Assembly: GCA_035222895.1 (NCBI GenBank)
Contig: JAVYIG010000866.1
Span: forward strand, 124,001-188,000
Direction of reading: 5' to 3'
DNA: 64,000 bases
Source of the DNA: Strongylocentrotus droebachiensis
Lineage: Eukaryota > Echinodermata > Echinoidea > Camarodonta > Strongylocentrotidae
Shown here: piece by piece, positions 44,416 through 55,525 of the stretch
Layout: each line of letters begins with the position of its first letter
Numbering within the stretch: position 1 is the stretch's first letter
Notes under the pieces: model-generated
What the model was told of the DNA's origin: nothing
Databases searched by the model: none
The model's input: the letters and a program-made list of their open reading frames with translations, nothing else
Made by a program: the position numbers and the translations under genes

Positions 44416-44807
44416 TTAAGACGTACAGAAGTCTGAAATCAGTTATGGAATTTTCAACAGCTTAATGCATTTAATTAGAAACCATTGGACATCGAAATTA
44501 TCTTCCAATCTAAGAATGTGTGTTGATATAATCACTTTTTTAAAGAGAGATATATGAGAGACTTTTTTCTTCATTTAACGGTGTTATATCCTTCCTTCCA
44601 AAGAGAACTTTCATTTGATGGAAGGGGAGTGAGCTTGAAGACAGAAAAGAAGAAATATGTGCAAATTATTCAGAGAAAGTTTGCAGGAACACCATCCAAA
44701 TGCGCTATATTTCATATTATTTGTATGATTAATTATCATTGATATGTTATTACTAATGATTTTTCATTTCTGTCATGTTTTTTATGATTTTACATTTTTA
44801 GTTTAAC

Positions 44808-45150
44808 CCTCCGCCCCCTCCCCCTCTCTTCTCCCCTCCTCTCCCCCTCCTCTTTCTTTCTCTCTCTCTCTCTCTCTCTCTTCTCCCCCTCCCCTTCTCC
44901 CTCTCTCTCCCCTTCTCCCTCCCCTTCTCTCTCCCCCTTCTCTCTCCCCCTCTCTCTTTTTATCCCTCTCTGTTATTCTCTTGCAAATCCCCTCCCGTCT
45001 CTCTTTCTGTATCATTTCATTGTATCTCAATCTCTCTCCTCTCTCCTTTTCTTTCTCACTTGTTGTTTTGCCCTTCTGTCTTTCTACACCACTCTCTTCT
45101 CGTTCTCTTCTTCTCTCTCTCTTCTTCTTCTCTTCTGTTCTTGGTTTGCA
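44808..45150. repeat. Polypyrimidine (CT)n tract
   Basis: Nearly only C and T on the + strand. The 128-residue minus-strand frame over it is Glu/Arg/Lys/Gly low complexity, not a gene. Confidence 0.9.
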
Positions 45151-45912
45151 GATGAATTCAGGGAGACTTGAATTAGTACTAAACAACATTTACGCACAAA
45201 ATATTCACTTTTTGACCAGATAAATGGGACCACCAAAATTATCTTGAGTATATTTATGAATTAGTATTCAATATTTGTGTTTAAATATATATATATATAT
45301 AATGCTTGGCAGTACAATACCAAATGCGATATATCTGAGTGTTTTTGCATGTAATTTATTGTTTAAATATGTGTGTTGACATTCGTTACTACCTAGCTAT
45401 TGTTTGCATGTTAAAATTTGACTGTAGATAATTAAATTGGAATTAATATTTAATAGAGGTGGTTTTCTTACACTCCGCTAATGTGGAAATAATAATCCCT
45501 TATTTACTCCTCAAAAAGAAATCTTTTGTGAAATAATTGTTTGTTCTTCTTTGATTATCTGAAACACTTTTATATATTTTTTTCTTCACTTCTATGAAAG
45601 TTTGTCCAATTTGGCTTATATGATATTACATTACATGCTGCCAACTGTCTCTAGATATAAATGAAGTTCTTAACTGAATAGTACTAGTTCATTCGTCCAT
45701 GGTGCCAAAAGTGTTCAACACTTTTTAACCTTGTGCATTGATTGTCACCATTATGTGGGTGTCATAGACGTTCTTTGATCGATTTTGTTAACTCACATTT
45801 ACGATTTATTGGTTATCATATACTTCATGAAATGTTGACAGTTTGAAACCATGTTGAATTTGTGCAATTTTCATTATTGCTTCTTTTATGCATGTTGAAA
45901 ATTTACTATGTA

Positions 45913-45918
45913 AATAAA
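45913..45918 (+). terminator. Candidate poly(A) signal 2
   Basis: AATAAA in AT-rich sequence about 3.0 kb after the stop; a further AATAAA at 46035-46040 is followed by GTGGAGTCTTGT, a GU-rich downstream element. Either could end a long 3' UTR. Confidence 0.3.
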
Positions 45919-46084
45919 AAGAATGCAATAATCTTAACATAACCAGTGTTTTGGTTTCTCTTATTTCATATTTTCTTGTATCAGTAGGGGCTAGTTTCCA
46001 ATTGTTGAATATTTTGATATGAAAATGTGCTTGTAATAAAAGTGGAGTCTTGTAATAGCGCTCATGTCTGGCACATTGCCACTC

Positions 46085-46595
46085 CTAGCTGCCATGACAA
46101 TTCCTGAGCATTTTCAGGGATTAATTCCTCCCAGGTAACCATTTTATCTACCTCGTCAGAGTGAGGACAGTATACAGTGCGTCCCAGAAAAAAACGAAAC
46201 CGAGAATTATCGATGTTTTATCATAACTTAATCACATTTATAATTGATAAATGACACATATTTGGAAAGCTTAGACCCTCCTCTTTAATTTGATGTAACT
46301 CACATGATGCATATTTCACGCATGAGTGATTAACATGGATTTGAAGAGAGGATACCAAAAAGTCATTTGGCGGATGGTATCTGAATTTCAAGGAGAAAAT
46401 CACATTTCTAGAAAGTTGAGGTTCTGACCTTAGTAATTATAAATAAATGTGACTAAGTTATGATAAAACATCGATTATTCTCGGTTTCGTTTTTTCTTGG
46501 ACGCACTGTATAGTGCTACTGCACAGATTCGAACCCTGTACCTTGTGGTTCACAGTCCTGGGACTTATCCACTGGACCACAGCACCTCCACCAGT
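46085..46595 (-). mobile_element. SINE family B interrupted by a miniature transposon
   Basis: The right part carries TAGTGCTACTGCACAGATTC, GAACCCTGTACC and the head complement GACTTATCCACTGGACCACA. The left part (46105-46170, ATTCCTCCCAGGTAACC) resembles the SINE body. The TA-flanked element at 46173-46510 separates them. Confidence 0.6.
46173..46510. mobile_element. TA-flanked miniature transposon, short form (copy 3)
   Basis: TACAGTGCGTCCCAG...CTTGGACGCACTGTA with intact inverted ends. Arms as in copy 2 but the central ~225 bp is largely absent. Flanked by TA. Best-preserved termini of the three copies. Confidence 0.9.
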
Positions 46596-46599
46596 CCCT

Positions 46600-47850
46600 A
46601 TATATGAAATATTTGACTGCACCTTCCACTGCTGATTTACACACTTTTACTTTGTGAATGCTTTGAGGTTAAGTTGTAATATGAAATCGGAGCTACAAAG
46701 TTGACACCTTCAAAGACTATTTTTTTTTTGCTTGAATGATATCTGTAATCATGATTGTAAACACTCGTAATGAGCGAAAGGAGTGTTTACATTTGTCTGC
46801 ATCTCCACGTGTGTTGGGATCGCAACCCCGCCCCACCCCCCCCCCCCGCCCCTACCCCTCCCCCTAATTGTCGGTGAAAAAATTGTAAACCTTTACTCCT
46901 ATTTCTTTCTTTTTTTCGGTATGTTTCTGTTCTGATAACCCTTCTAGACAATTTTTCAAATAATTATTATGAATACAAACCTTTTATCGGCAAATTGGAA
47001 AAGATGAGGATTTTTTTTGTTATTGCTTGTTGGAATTTGTTAACGAGAAGTTGGCCCCCGCTTGAATTTGATAATTGAAATTAAATCTAGTTTTTGCTTC
47101 TACCTCTGACACACTTAAACAGGAGTAATACCGGTTTATACTGGTTTATACTGGTTTCTATTTTGTATCAAAATTAGCTTTCGGAAGACATTAAGCCTGT
47201 CGAGTGCAAATTTCCGCTCGCAAATCGATTGAAACTTTTTGAACAATGGATGTCATGGGCAATGCGAAGGCGTGGTGAAGGATGGGCCATAGGAAAGTTC
47301 ACCAAAATTATGACAACATTGAGATAGAACCCGTCAAAACAAACGATTAAAAAAGAGATAATATTATGATGATGTTGACAATGGTCGATGCAATTAGGTC
47401 GCTTTGATAGTTGAAGATCTAAAATGGCCACCACTATAACTTCTAGCCCGCTTCAGGAATTATGTAGAATCCCTCTTCGTTTTAAAACTTCTACTTGTAC
47501 TAGTGATTCAATTATTAAATCCACCTAAAATCGATTGCAAGTAACCTCCCCCCCCCCCCTTCTTTTTATTTTCCTCTCACTATCTCTCTCCCGCGTTTTC
47601 TTCCATCCTTCTCCCTCTTCATCCAGCTTCGATCTCTTTGGATTCTTATCTTCCTCTATCTCGTTCTCTCTCTCTCTCTCTCTCTCTCTCATGATAACAT
47701 GAACAGAAAAATACCAAGAACAGTGTATACCCCCAGCTCCTTCCGTACCCCCCCCCCCTCAATCCACACCTGCTCTTGAGCTTTGTCTTTCATTTTATGC
47801 TATATGCGACCTTTGGTTTTGCACTGTTTTACCAATTTCACCTCCCTGGT
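46600..47850. other. Intergenic stretch with hairpin and simple repeats
   Basis: A hairpin TGTAAACACTC / GAGTGTTTACA lies at about 46757-46790; C12 at 46836-46847; a short TACTGGTTTATACTGGTT repeat near 47135; C and CT runs at 47551-47690. No gene recognised. Confidence 0.6.
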
Positions 47851-47854
47851 AATA

Positions 47855-48201
47855 GGGACTTTTAGATTTGTACGTCGACATAGTGGACTGCTACGTGTGA
47901 CTTCCTTTGTATAACGCACTGTGGCATCTTTTTAAGGCATTAACAATGCCTTAAAGCTTATCTGCCGTAGTTTACAGGAGGGATTAGACCGCTCTGCAAG
48001 GTCACTGGACAGGTGGTTATCTCATCAACTCAGCTCTCAGTTAACATAAGAAAAAGAGGATCATGGGGGACCAATGGTCACCGATTAGGCATTGTTTGTT
48101 ATATAGAGGGCGCAAGTAGATACCAGTAGTGCAGTGGGCCTTTAAAAGGTCGCCACACGTAGCAGTCCACTCTTATGTCGACTTGCAAATCTAAAAGTCC
48201 C
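47855..48201. mobile_element. Inverted-repeat element split by a nested TTAA element
   Basis: GGGACTTTTAGATTTG at 47855 and its near-exact inverse CAAATCTAAAAGTCCC ending at 48201. Pairing continues through GTCGACATA-GTGGACTGCTACGTGTG. The TTAA element at 47951-48145 lies inside, leaving a host element of about 155 bp. Confidence 0.85.
47951..48145. mobile_element. TTAA-flanked miniature element, copy 3 (opposite orientation)
   Basis: TTAA at both ends. The interior is the reverse complement of copy 2 with few differences (GATCATGGGGGACCAATGGT). Nested in the element at 47855-48201. Confidence 0.9.
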
Positions 48202-48209
48202 CTTTATTA

Positions 48210-49030
48210 GGTTCCAGTCCATTGTTATGATATTTAAAAAAACAGCGCCATACACTGTTCTATTTATAGAGTCTGTTGCTAAGGTACCTGGTAAATGTGT
48301 TTCCTTCGTGTTTTTTCCATTACATGCCATACTTTTCCATTTATAGTCTGTTTCTCTGGTACCTGGTTAATGTTTTTACTTTGGTTTTTTCTTCTTCCTT
48401 TCTTTCCATTACATGCATTATTGTTATTTCTATTAGAGCGAGAGAGCTTCTTAGTACTGTTGATCTTGCATATTTTCAGAATCAAAGAGTGGAATAAAAG
48501 TGAGAACACTCGGGTCAGAAAGAACTATAGCTCCAATAATTTTCCAAATTAATACATTGAATAGACTTTTCTCGTAATGCAACCAAATTTCATGCATACA
48601 TCTTTGTAAAGTGCATCAACACAAATATTTAATCCACGTGTATTTATGAATAATTGTATTTTAATAGTCAGAATGCTAAATTCTTGGGCCTATATTAGTT
48701 GTTAATTAGGTAGGGCAAGCCATAATGTTTGTTCTATATATAGCAACAAGTAATGTATGCAGTTTGCATTCGGACTATTGAAATACAATTATTATTGAAT
48801 GAAATAATTCGTATCGAGGCACTTCACAAAGACGTTGTCTGCATTAGATTTGGTTACACATAATTACGCAAATGGCCTATTGAAATGTATATAATATAAT
48901 CCCCTCAGAGAGAGTTAAAACTAAACAATCGATGCCCTTATCAAAATAATCAAGCTAAAAGGTAGGCCTGTCAAATTGTATTCTACAAAGAAAATGTTTA
49001 TGTGCGCTACACCGCTTGCTCATTCTTTCT
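48210..49030. other. Intergenic stretch, short internal duplication only
   Basis: GGTACCTGGTAAATGTGTTT (48281) and GGTACCTGGTTAATGTTTTT (48358) begin two ~75-bp diverged units each ending in TTTCCATTACATGC. Nothing else recognised. Confidence 0.55.
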
Positions 49031-49031
49031 T

Positions 49032-49226
49032 TTAAAGGCCCACTGCACTACTTGTAGCTACTTGCGCCCTCTATATAACAAACCATGCCTAATCGGTGAC
49101 CATTGGTCCCCCATGATCCTCTTTTTCTTATGTTAACTGAGAGCTGAGTTGATGAGATAACCACCTGTCCAGTGACCTTGCAGGGCAGTCTAATCCCTCC
49201 TGTAAACTATGGCAGATACGCTTTAA
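49032..49226. mobile_element. TTAA-flanked miniature element, copy 4
   Basis: TTAA at both ends; same orientation and nearly the same sequence as copy 2, 0.9 kb from the inverted copy 3. Confidence 0.9.
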
Positions 49227-49229
49227 TGT

Positions 49230-50970
49230 TGGAGATTATTACAGCAAGAAGTATAATTTATATAGAATGAAAATGAATTTTGTTGGAATCTCATATTGCA
49301 AATTAGAAAGACTTTATGCTCTTGGTATATATTCTTGGGCCACTCCTTTTTCGATATAAAGTATATTTTACAGCATTTAGGTTCAGGGAAAGTTTTTTTT
49401 CTTTCTTAATGTCTTTAAACCAGGATAAACACAATCTGCCAAACAGACCACCAATCTGCGTTAGGAGTGTAATGTAAACAGATATTCCATAAACATCCTC
49501 TTGGAACAATCATTTCAAATAACAAACGTTAAAAATAAATGTATCTACACAAGCATGTACATAATAATTATCTGTAAACAAAAGAACAAAATAACAAATT
49601 AAAATAAAACGACAACCAATGGGTCTTTCGATTTCCTTTTCAGTCAATTTTGGAATTGAAAACATTCCACCTTCGGAAAAAGATGAGTGCCTCCAGAAAT
49701 ACCAATATTTGCCAAGGTGCATTATTAGCCTAAAATACGGAGTGTTTTGCCCTAATTTTTCCGAGTGCTATGATTATAATATTGTTGATTATCAAAACTC
49801 AATTTCCTGTATAAAAGTTTCCAACGTATAAACATTCTAGAAAATTGATATGGAATCACTATGTCTTGTTAATGCTGCTGTGAAAATTTGATATGATAAT
49901 ATATAGACCAATAGTAATTTACTGATAAACAGCTGTTATGGCTGTAATGACTGTTACTGTCTATGATTATGATTATTTTCTTTTTGTAAACTGATCTGTA
50001 AACTGTTATAAAGGAAAAGCAAATTTCCAAATGGATAATGATTTCAATTAATTTCAATGTGTTTATATCATCTCAAACACTGGTGGATTAATATCATTTT
50101 ATCGGAGTCTTTGTTTAAATATTGTCTTTCAAGCGCTTGTTGAATATCACAAGTTATGGTACCAGCAAGCTCGCATGCTGGTATTCAATCATCATTAAAT
50201 TTGCTAAAAAATCGTGATACAATATTTTAGTGATAAGAAATGTTAATATTTGACATGAGTCACAAGTACAATATGTACCTAAACGATTTCATTTTATAAT
50301 AGCTTGTTGATTCAAAGGCATTGCCAGATCAAAGTATTTCAAAGTATTGTGCCGAAGACAGTCGATGTGAACTGCATTGATAAGAAATGTCAATACTTGC
50401 AAAGTTGCGATTCGACTTAGATGTACAATGTATGCTGTAATCGTGATAATTATTATCGGAGTCCCTGATAATTTTTGTATTGTTTGTTCAGTTTCAAAAG
50501 GCGGCTTTCGGTCATAACACCCTTTGATAAGTGACAATATACAAAAAGACTGAAACGTGATATCATTATCAATGATCATCTTATGAATCTGGTAGCACAG
50601 TCACTGACACCAAAGTCAATGGCAGATACCTTATGACCCCAGGCCATGATAAGAAAAAGAAACAAAGTGAATATGTAAATATTAACTGATAAGAGATGTC
50701 ATCGCCTGTCAGAGGGCGACAGGTCTCAGATAGATCTCATAATTATTATAGGGACAATTATCATGATAATCACGTAACATCATCATATTTGAATCGATTT
50801 TTGAATATCAAAAGTCTAGTTCAAGAACCTTCAATAATACCAGACAATGGCTGAATATAATTAATTCTGATAGAAAGCTTAGGACAGTAATGACTTTATT
50901 GATTTATTATTATGTCAAGAAAATGCCGAAATATGATCGATGTGAGGTACAATGGCGTTGAGTCGAATTG
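49230..50970. other. Intergenic stretch without recognised features
   Basis: AT-rich. A short ACCAGCAAGCTCGCATGCTGGT palindrome lies at about 50160; no gene, SINE or element ends seen. Confidence 0.5.
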
Positions 50971-50974
50971 CAAA

Positions 50975-51237
50975 CGAAAGTGAAAGAAAGAAAAGAAAGA
51001 AAGAGAGAAGGAAATAATGAAAGAAGGAATAAAAGAGAGGAAGAGAAGGTGAGAGAGAGAGACAAAATGAGAGAGAGGATCGAAAGAGACAAAAGAGAGA
51101 GAGAGAAAAAAAAGAAAGTGAGAGATAGACAAAGAGAGAGAGAGAGACAAAGAGAGCGAGAGAGAGAAAAAAGAGACACAGACAGAGAGAGATAGACAAA
51201 GAAAGAGAGAGATAGAGAGAGAGAGGGGGGGGGGGGG
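50975..51237. repeat. Polypurine (GA)n tract ending in G-run
   Basis: Mixed GA/GAAA/GACA repeats of about 260 bp, ending in a G run of 12-13 near 51238. Four overlapping frames here are low complexity. Confidence 0.95.
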
Positions 51238-51769
51238 GTAGAACATGAGTTAGAATATTAAATTTCCAACCAAGGGGCAAGGACATGTCGTACTTGACCC
51301 CAGTGCCCCCAGCCTCACGAGTATAGACACTTGCAGAAAATAGGGCTCCTCAACCAGCCCATGTCCCCCCTTCTTGATATGCAATTGGCATTTACGTATT
51401 TTAGTCCAAGAATGTGCCCATCTCCTTTCGATGTGTTTGTATTTCTTTTTCAATCTTGTTTATTCTATTTTGGGGCTTGCTTTTCAAAAATGCATACGAA
51501 GGTTCTCCCCCCTTTCACAAATTTCCGAGTCTGCCGCCCCCCTCCACCCACCTATAGAACTACGCCACTCAACCGGTTAAGTACGTATAGGCCCTTCATT
51601 ATCGAGGAGTGTAGTTGAGTTGTTTGTTAAATATCAAAAGTCTATTATGACGTCGAACCATGCTCCATGTAATCACAAACAATGGATGTGAAACTCATAA
51701 CAAGATACGTGTTTGGTAGCATTATTTGTTTTGTAAGTTCAATTCATAGTCGGTGTGCTAAACGAGTAA

Positions 51770-52260
51770 TGGATACCTCTACAATAATCTTCTTCATTCA
51801 TTTTGAATATAGACTAAGGAATCCATTATTATTATTACATAAAAAGTTATTAGGAATTCGTTATTAGAATTATGTATCATGTATAATAGTTTTGTTATTT
51901 GTAGGTTATCATTACTTTGTATTCTTGTTCAGCGCTTAGAAACATTGTATTAAACGCTTTATAAATGTAATATATTATTATTATTATTGTATATATCATT
52001 AATAAGAAGGGCGCTATATTATTATTAATTTTCGATTATTATTATTATTGTTGTTTATTATACTATTATTATCAATTTTTTTCTCATGTTTTATTGATCC
52101 TTTTCTTTTCAAATAAACCTTTTTCATTTCAAATAAAACATCACTTAGTATGAAAATAAAGTATGACGGATCAGTTTAATGAAATAAGATATACAAATAT
52201 ATAAATGTTATTATTATCACCATCATCATCATCATCATCGTCGTCATCATGCCGAACGAG
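51770..52260. repeat. (ATT)n and (ATC)n simple repeats
   Basis: ATT-rich stretches at about 51825-52080 and CATCATCATCATCATC with CGTCGTCATCAT at 52215-52250. Confidence 0.85.
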
Positions 52261-52351
52261 ATGATCATTACAAAACCTTGCACAATAGAACCCGGATTGC
52301 AGATTTATTGTTATAATAAATTATGTCAATTTTTCAATGCTATATATAGTT

Positions 52352-52830
52352 ATACTGAACTAATTACAACACGAAATGAGCCATCGTAATTGACCATACA
52401 AATAAACAAATTGAATCCGATAAGAATTTCTAAAAACAGAACAAAAATAAGAATAGATAACAGTTTCAAGAAACAATAGTAAATCTGTCATGCGTCAAAG
52501 AGTTGTAATTATGTTAAATGTAGATTTACCAATGCTACTGAACTAATTACAACACGAAATGAGCCAACGCCTTCGGCCATACAAACAAATTAACAAATTC
52601 AATCCGATAAGAATATCTAAAAACAGAACAAAAATAGGAATAGATTAACAGTTTCAATAAGAAACAATGACTAAAAATAAATATGTCATATACGTCAAAT
52701 TAGAGTTGCCATACAAATTAACAAATTCAATCCGATAAGAATGTTCTAAAAACAGAACAAAAATAAGGACAGGTAGGCAGTTTAAAGAAACAATGACTAA
52801 AATATGTCGTACGTCAAAAGAGTTGCCCAG
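52352..52830. repeat. Tandem repeat, three units of about 130-185 bp
   Basis: AATCCGATAAGAAT, TCTAAAAACAGAACAAAAAT, CAGTTT-AA-AAACAATGACTA and GTCAAA-AGTTGC recur in all three units; the first two also share CTGAACTAATTACAACACGA. The third lacks the first part. Confidence 0.9.
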
Positions 52831-53034
52831 TTACAGATAGTTGGTGTCAGCGCTAAGAAGAAGTAGATGTCACTGGCGTATCCAGAAATTAGTAAATTAG
52901 GGGGGGGGGGCGAATTCACCCAAGATTCGGGAGGGAATGCATAATATTATTGTTGTACGACACGAGCTCCTGCGACAGTTATTGCTCCATGGTTAATATT
53001 CTACACTGAACGAATTCCTAACTTCAACTCTGGA

Positions 53035-53125
53035 CTACTAAACACTACACCTAACCCTAATCCTACCCCCCCCCAACCCTAACATAAAACCCAATTGCAA
53101 TCCTAACACTAACACTACACATTAA
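53035..53125. repeat. Degenerate CCTAA repeat
   Basis: CACCTAACCCTAATCCTACC, CCAACCCTAAC and ATCCTAACACTAACAC. Confidence 0.7.
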
Positions 53126-53129
53126 AATT

Positions 53130-53897
53130 GACGAAATAAAGCCCAGAGCATGACTTATCTGCATGAGTAGCATCGCGTGCCGTAAATCCATTGCAAGTTG
53201 ATGTTAAACTTGTTTTTGTTTATCTTGGGCTTCAAATGGCGGGGGGCAGGGGGCTACGTCACTTGGTGTCATTATATCATAATCACCCAAATGTTTTTAT
53301 TAATCATAGACTCGATGGGGTCGCCTCAATCAATCATAACTATGTTTTATCACGACTTCAACGCATGCAAGCAACAAACAATGACAGTGTTGGCGGCACC
53401 TTAGTTTTTGTTTTGAGATTTTTTATTTTGTACGTGTCTCTCTCATCAAAATAATGATGTAATGAAAATTATCTGTAAACACCCATAGACATCATGGGCG
53501 CCATTAACTATTTTTTGTCTTCATTAACCAATGAAGCAGTAAAAGTATGCATTAAACTAATAATCTAATGACTTTGCAACAGATTTTAATTCACAGTTTT
53601 GGTATAAGTTTAATTTGATTTATTCACTGATTAATTCCAAATCATTATTTTGCACTGATTTTAATAAAATTTGAGATCATAATTTGTATAAGGCGTGATT
53701 GAAACTAATGTCCAGTCAGAAAAAAAAAACTGTATATGTAACAGGCATGTCAACTAAAAACGGGATATTTAACAATTTGACGAAATAAATATTTGTGTTT
53801 CTATTGTTAGAAGCTTGATAAGGGTATCTGCATGTAGTCGAATCCCAAATAAGTCATTATGTTTACATACACGTAGATAATAATCATTCTAATGTGT
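53130..53897. other. Intergenic stretch without recognised features
   Basis: Two overlapping short frames at 53191-53454 have no recognisable domain. AT-rich otherwise. Confidence 0.45.
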
Positions 53898-54171
53898 TCA
53901 GTGGATACTATTTCAGACTGTGGATCACAATGGTCAGCGGTTCAAGTCCCGCCGTGGCACTAATGCCCTTTTGCCATTCTTCATCCTGGTGTGGAAAGGT
54001 TACTAGTAGGAAGCAATTTATTCTTTGAATGTTGGGAGTACCGAAATCGGTAGTTTAGTAATGCAGAGCCGGTGTAAAATTGGAGCGCCTCGAGAATAGC
54101 ATGGTGGATAATATCATGTGCGCTGTATAATATCCAATAATAATAATAACAATAATATTATTATTATTATG
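53898..54171 (+). mobile_element. tRNA-derived SINE, family B, near full length
   Basis: Head with B box GGTTCAAGTCCCGCC, then GGCACTAATGCCCTTTTGCC, TAGTAGGAAGCAATT, ACCGAAATCGGTAGTTTAG, GTGCGCTGTATAATATCCAA and an (AAT)n tail. Confidence 0.8.
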
Positions 54172-55350
54172 TGATATACACACTTCTTATGTATTTTCTG
54201 TTTGTAATGTGCCATTTTAAGGACGCTGACCAGTTTACCGATGACGAATAAATTAGGGAAAACTAGAACAAAAACAATATTTGTTGTCAATTATTTGTCA
54301 CCTGCCGTTATGATCCTCGAGGTCAACCAAGCAGTTCAGATGGAAAAAGTGATTGTGGTAAATTAAAATCGTTCAGAACATTTTTTAAGTAGAAATAAAT
54401 CCTAAAAACAAGAAGAAAATCTTGAAGGCTTCAAGATAATTTGATGAAAAAGTCTTCACAAAATGTTTGTTTTTAAATTTACCCTTGGTTTGTCTAGCAG
54501 TCCAAATAATAGGCAAAAAGTGCTAGTATAATTAGAAATACAGTTTGTTGCACCGTCTTTTTCAAAAGATAATGTGGACATAATATTATATAAGGAATCG
54601 TGACCTATACAATTTGGAATTTTATAATAATCGAGTTTCAGCTGCTTTAGGCAGTCATGAACTCAGCTTAGATTCTTTATTTTTTTCTTTGGAAGACATG
54701 GGTTCTATATATAAATCACGAAGTAAACAAGATAATAGATAACACAAAGCTAATGCTATTTGTTATCGCTATGTATTTGTCCAGTATTTACGTTCTGGAC
54801 CTTTTTTTGTTTCTTTCCTGTTTTTTATTTCTATTTTTAAATCAGCAAACATGATTTGTGCTAAGCTTCAAACATAGGCGTATATTTATGTAAAAGTGAT
54901 GCTTTTTGTTTTTGTTTTAGGGCCTGAGTTTATCTTCTATTGCACACGGGTTGTTGTTACAAAGTTAACAATCAGGTTTTGCACTAAGCTCAAAATACGC
55001 GTTGGTATATTTTTTTCCCCAGTTAGACACAGGGGCGGCGCCAGGTTATTTTGTTAGGTGGGGGGAGGGGGGAGGGGGGCGAATAGACACATGGGATGTA
55101 TGAACCTGATGTGCCCCCCACCCCATTAAAAGTTGAAGGTTTTTTTTAATTGACACATAAATGGCTCGATTTAGTGCATACTTTTTTTGACGAATTAAAA
55201 AGAAAAAGGGTCTCAAGTTTAACTAACAGGAACAAGAACGCAGGGGGTGTCTGAGGGGGGCACATCAGAAATTGAAGATTTTTTAGAAATCGATGCATTA
55301 TTGTAAATTATTGTTCGATTTGGTGCATATTTTTTCCAAATTAAAAAATC
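54172..55350. other. Intergenic stretch, repeat-like GC-rich patch near 55025
   Basis: 55025-55130 (GGGGCGGCGCCAGGTTATTT and a G-rich run) and 55240-55270 resemble a dispersed repeat whose GGCGTAGC / CTACGCCACTG words also appear near 51555, 52873, 56090 and 61115. Nothing else seen. Confidence 0.45.
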
Positions 55351-55525
55351 TTAAAGCCCGTCTGTACTAAGACGAGGAATTAGACCACCCAGTGTGGTCA
55401 ATAACAGATGGCTGTCACATCAACCCAGCTCTAACATAAGAAAAAGAGGATCATGCTGGGGAACCGACAGGCACCGCTTAGGCATTGAGGGAGCAAGTAT
55501 ATAGTTATTAGTAGTGGGGCTTTAA
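55351..55525. mobile_element. TTAA-flanked miniature element, copy 5 (diverged, opposite orientation)
   Basis: TTAA at 55351-55354 and 55522-55525. CATAAGAAAAAGAGGATCAT and GGCATTGAGGGAGCAAGTA match the family; more diverged than copies 2-4. Confidence 0.8.

Noticed and set aside
44803-45189. 128-residue minus-strand open frame
   Set aside because: It lies wholly over a CT tract and encodes Glu/Arg/Gly/Lys low complexity.
50896-51286. Overlapping Leu/Ser-rich frames on the minus strand and their + strand partner
   Set aside because: By-products of a 260-bp GA tract; several frames stay open at once.
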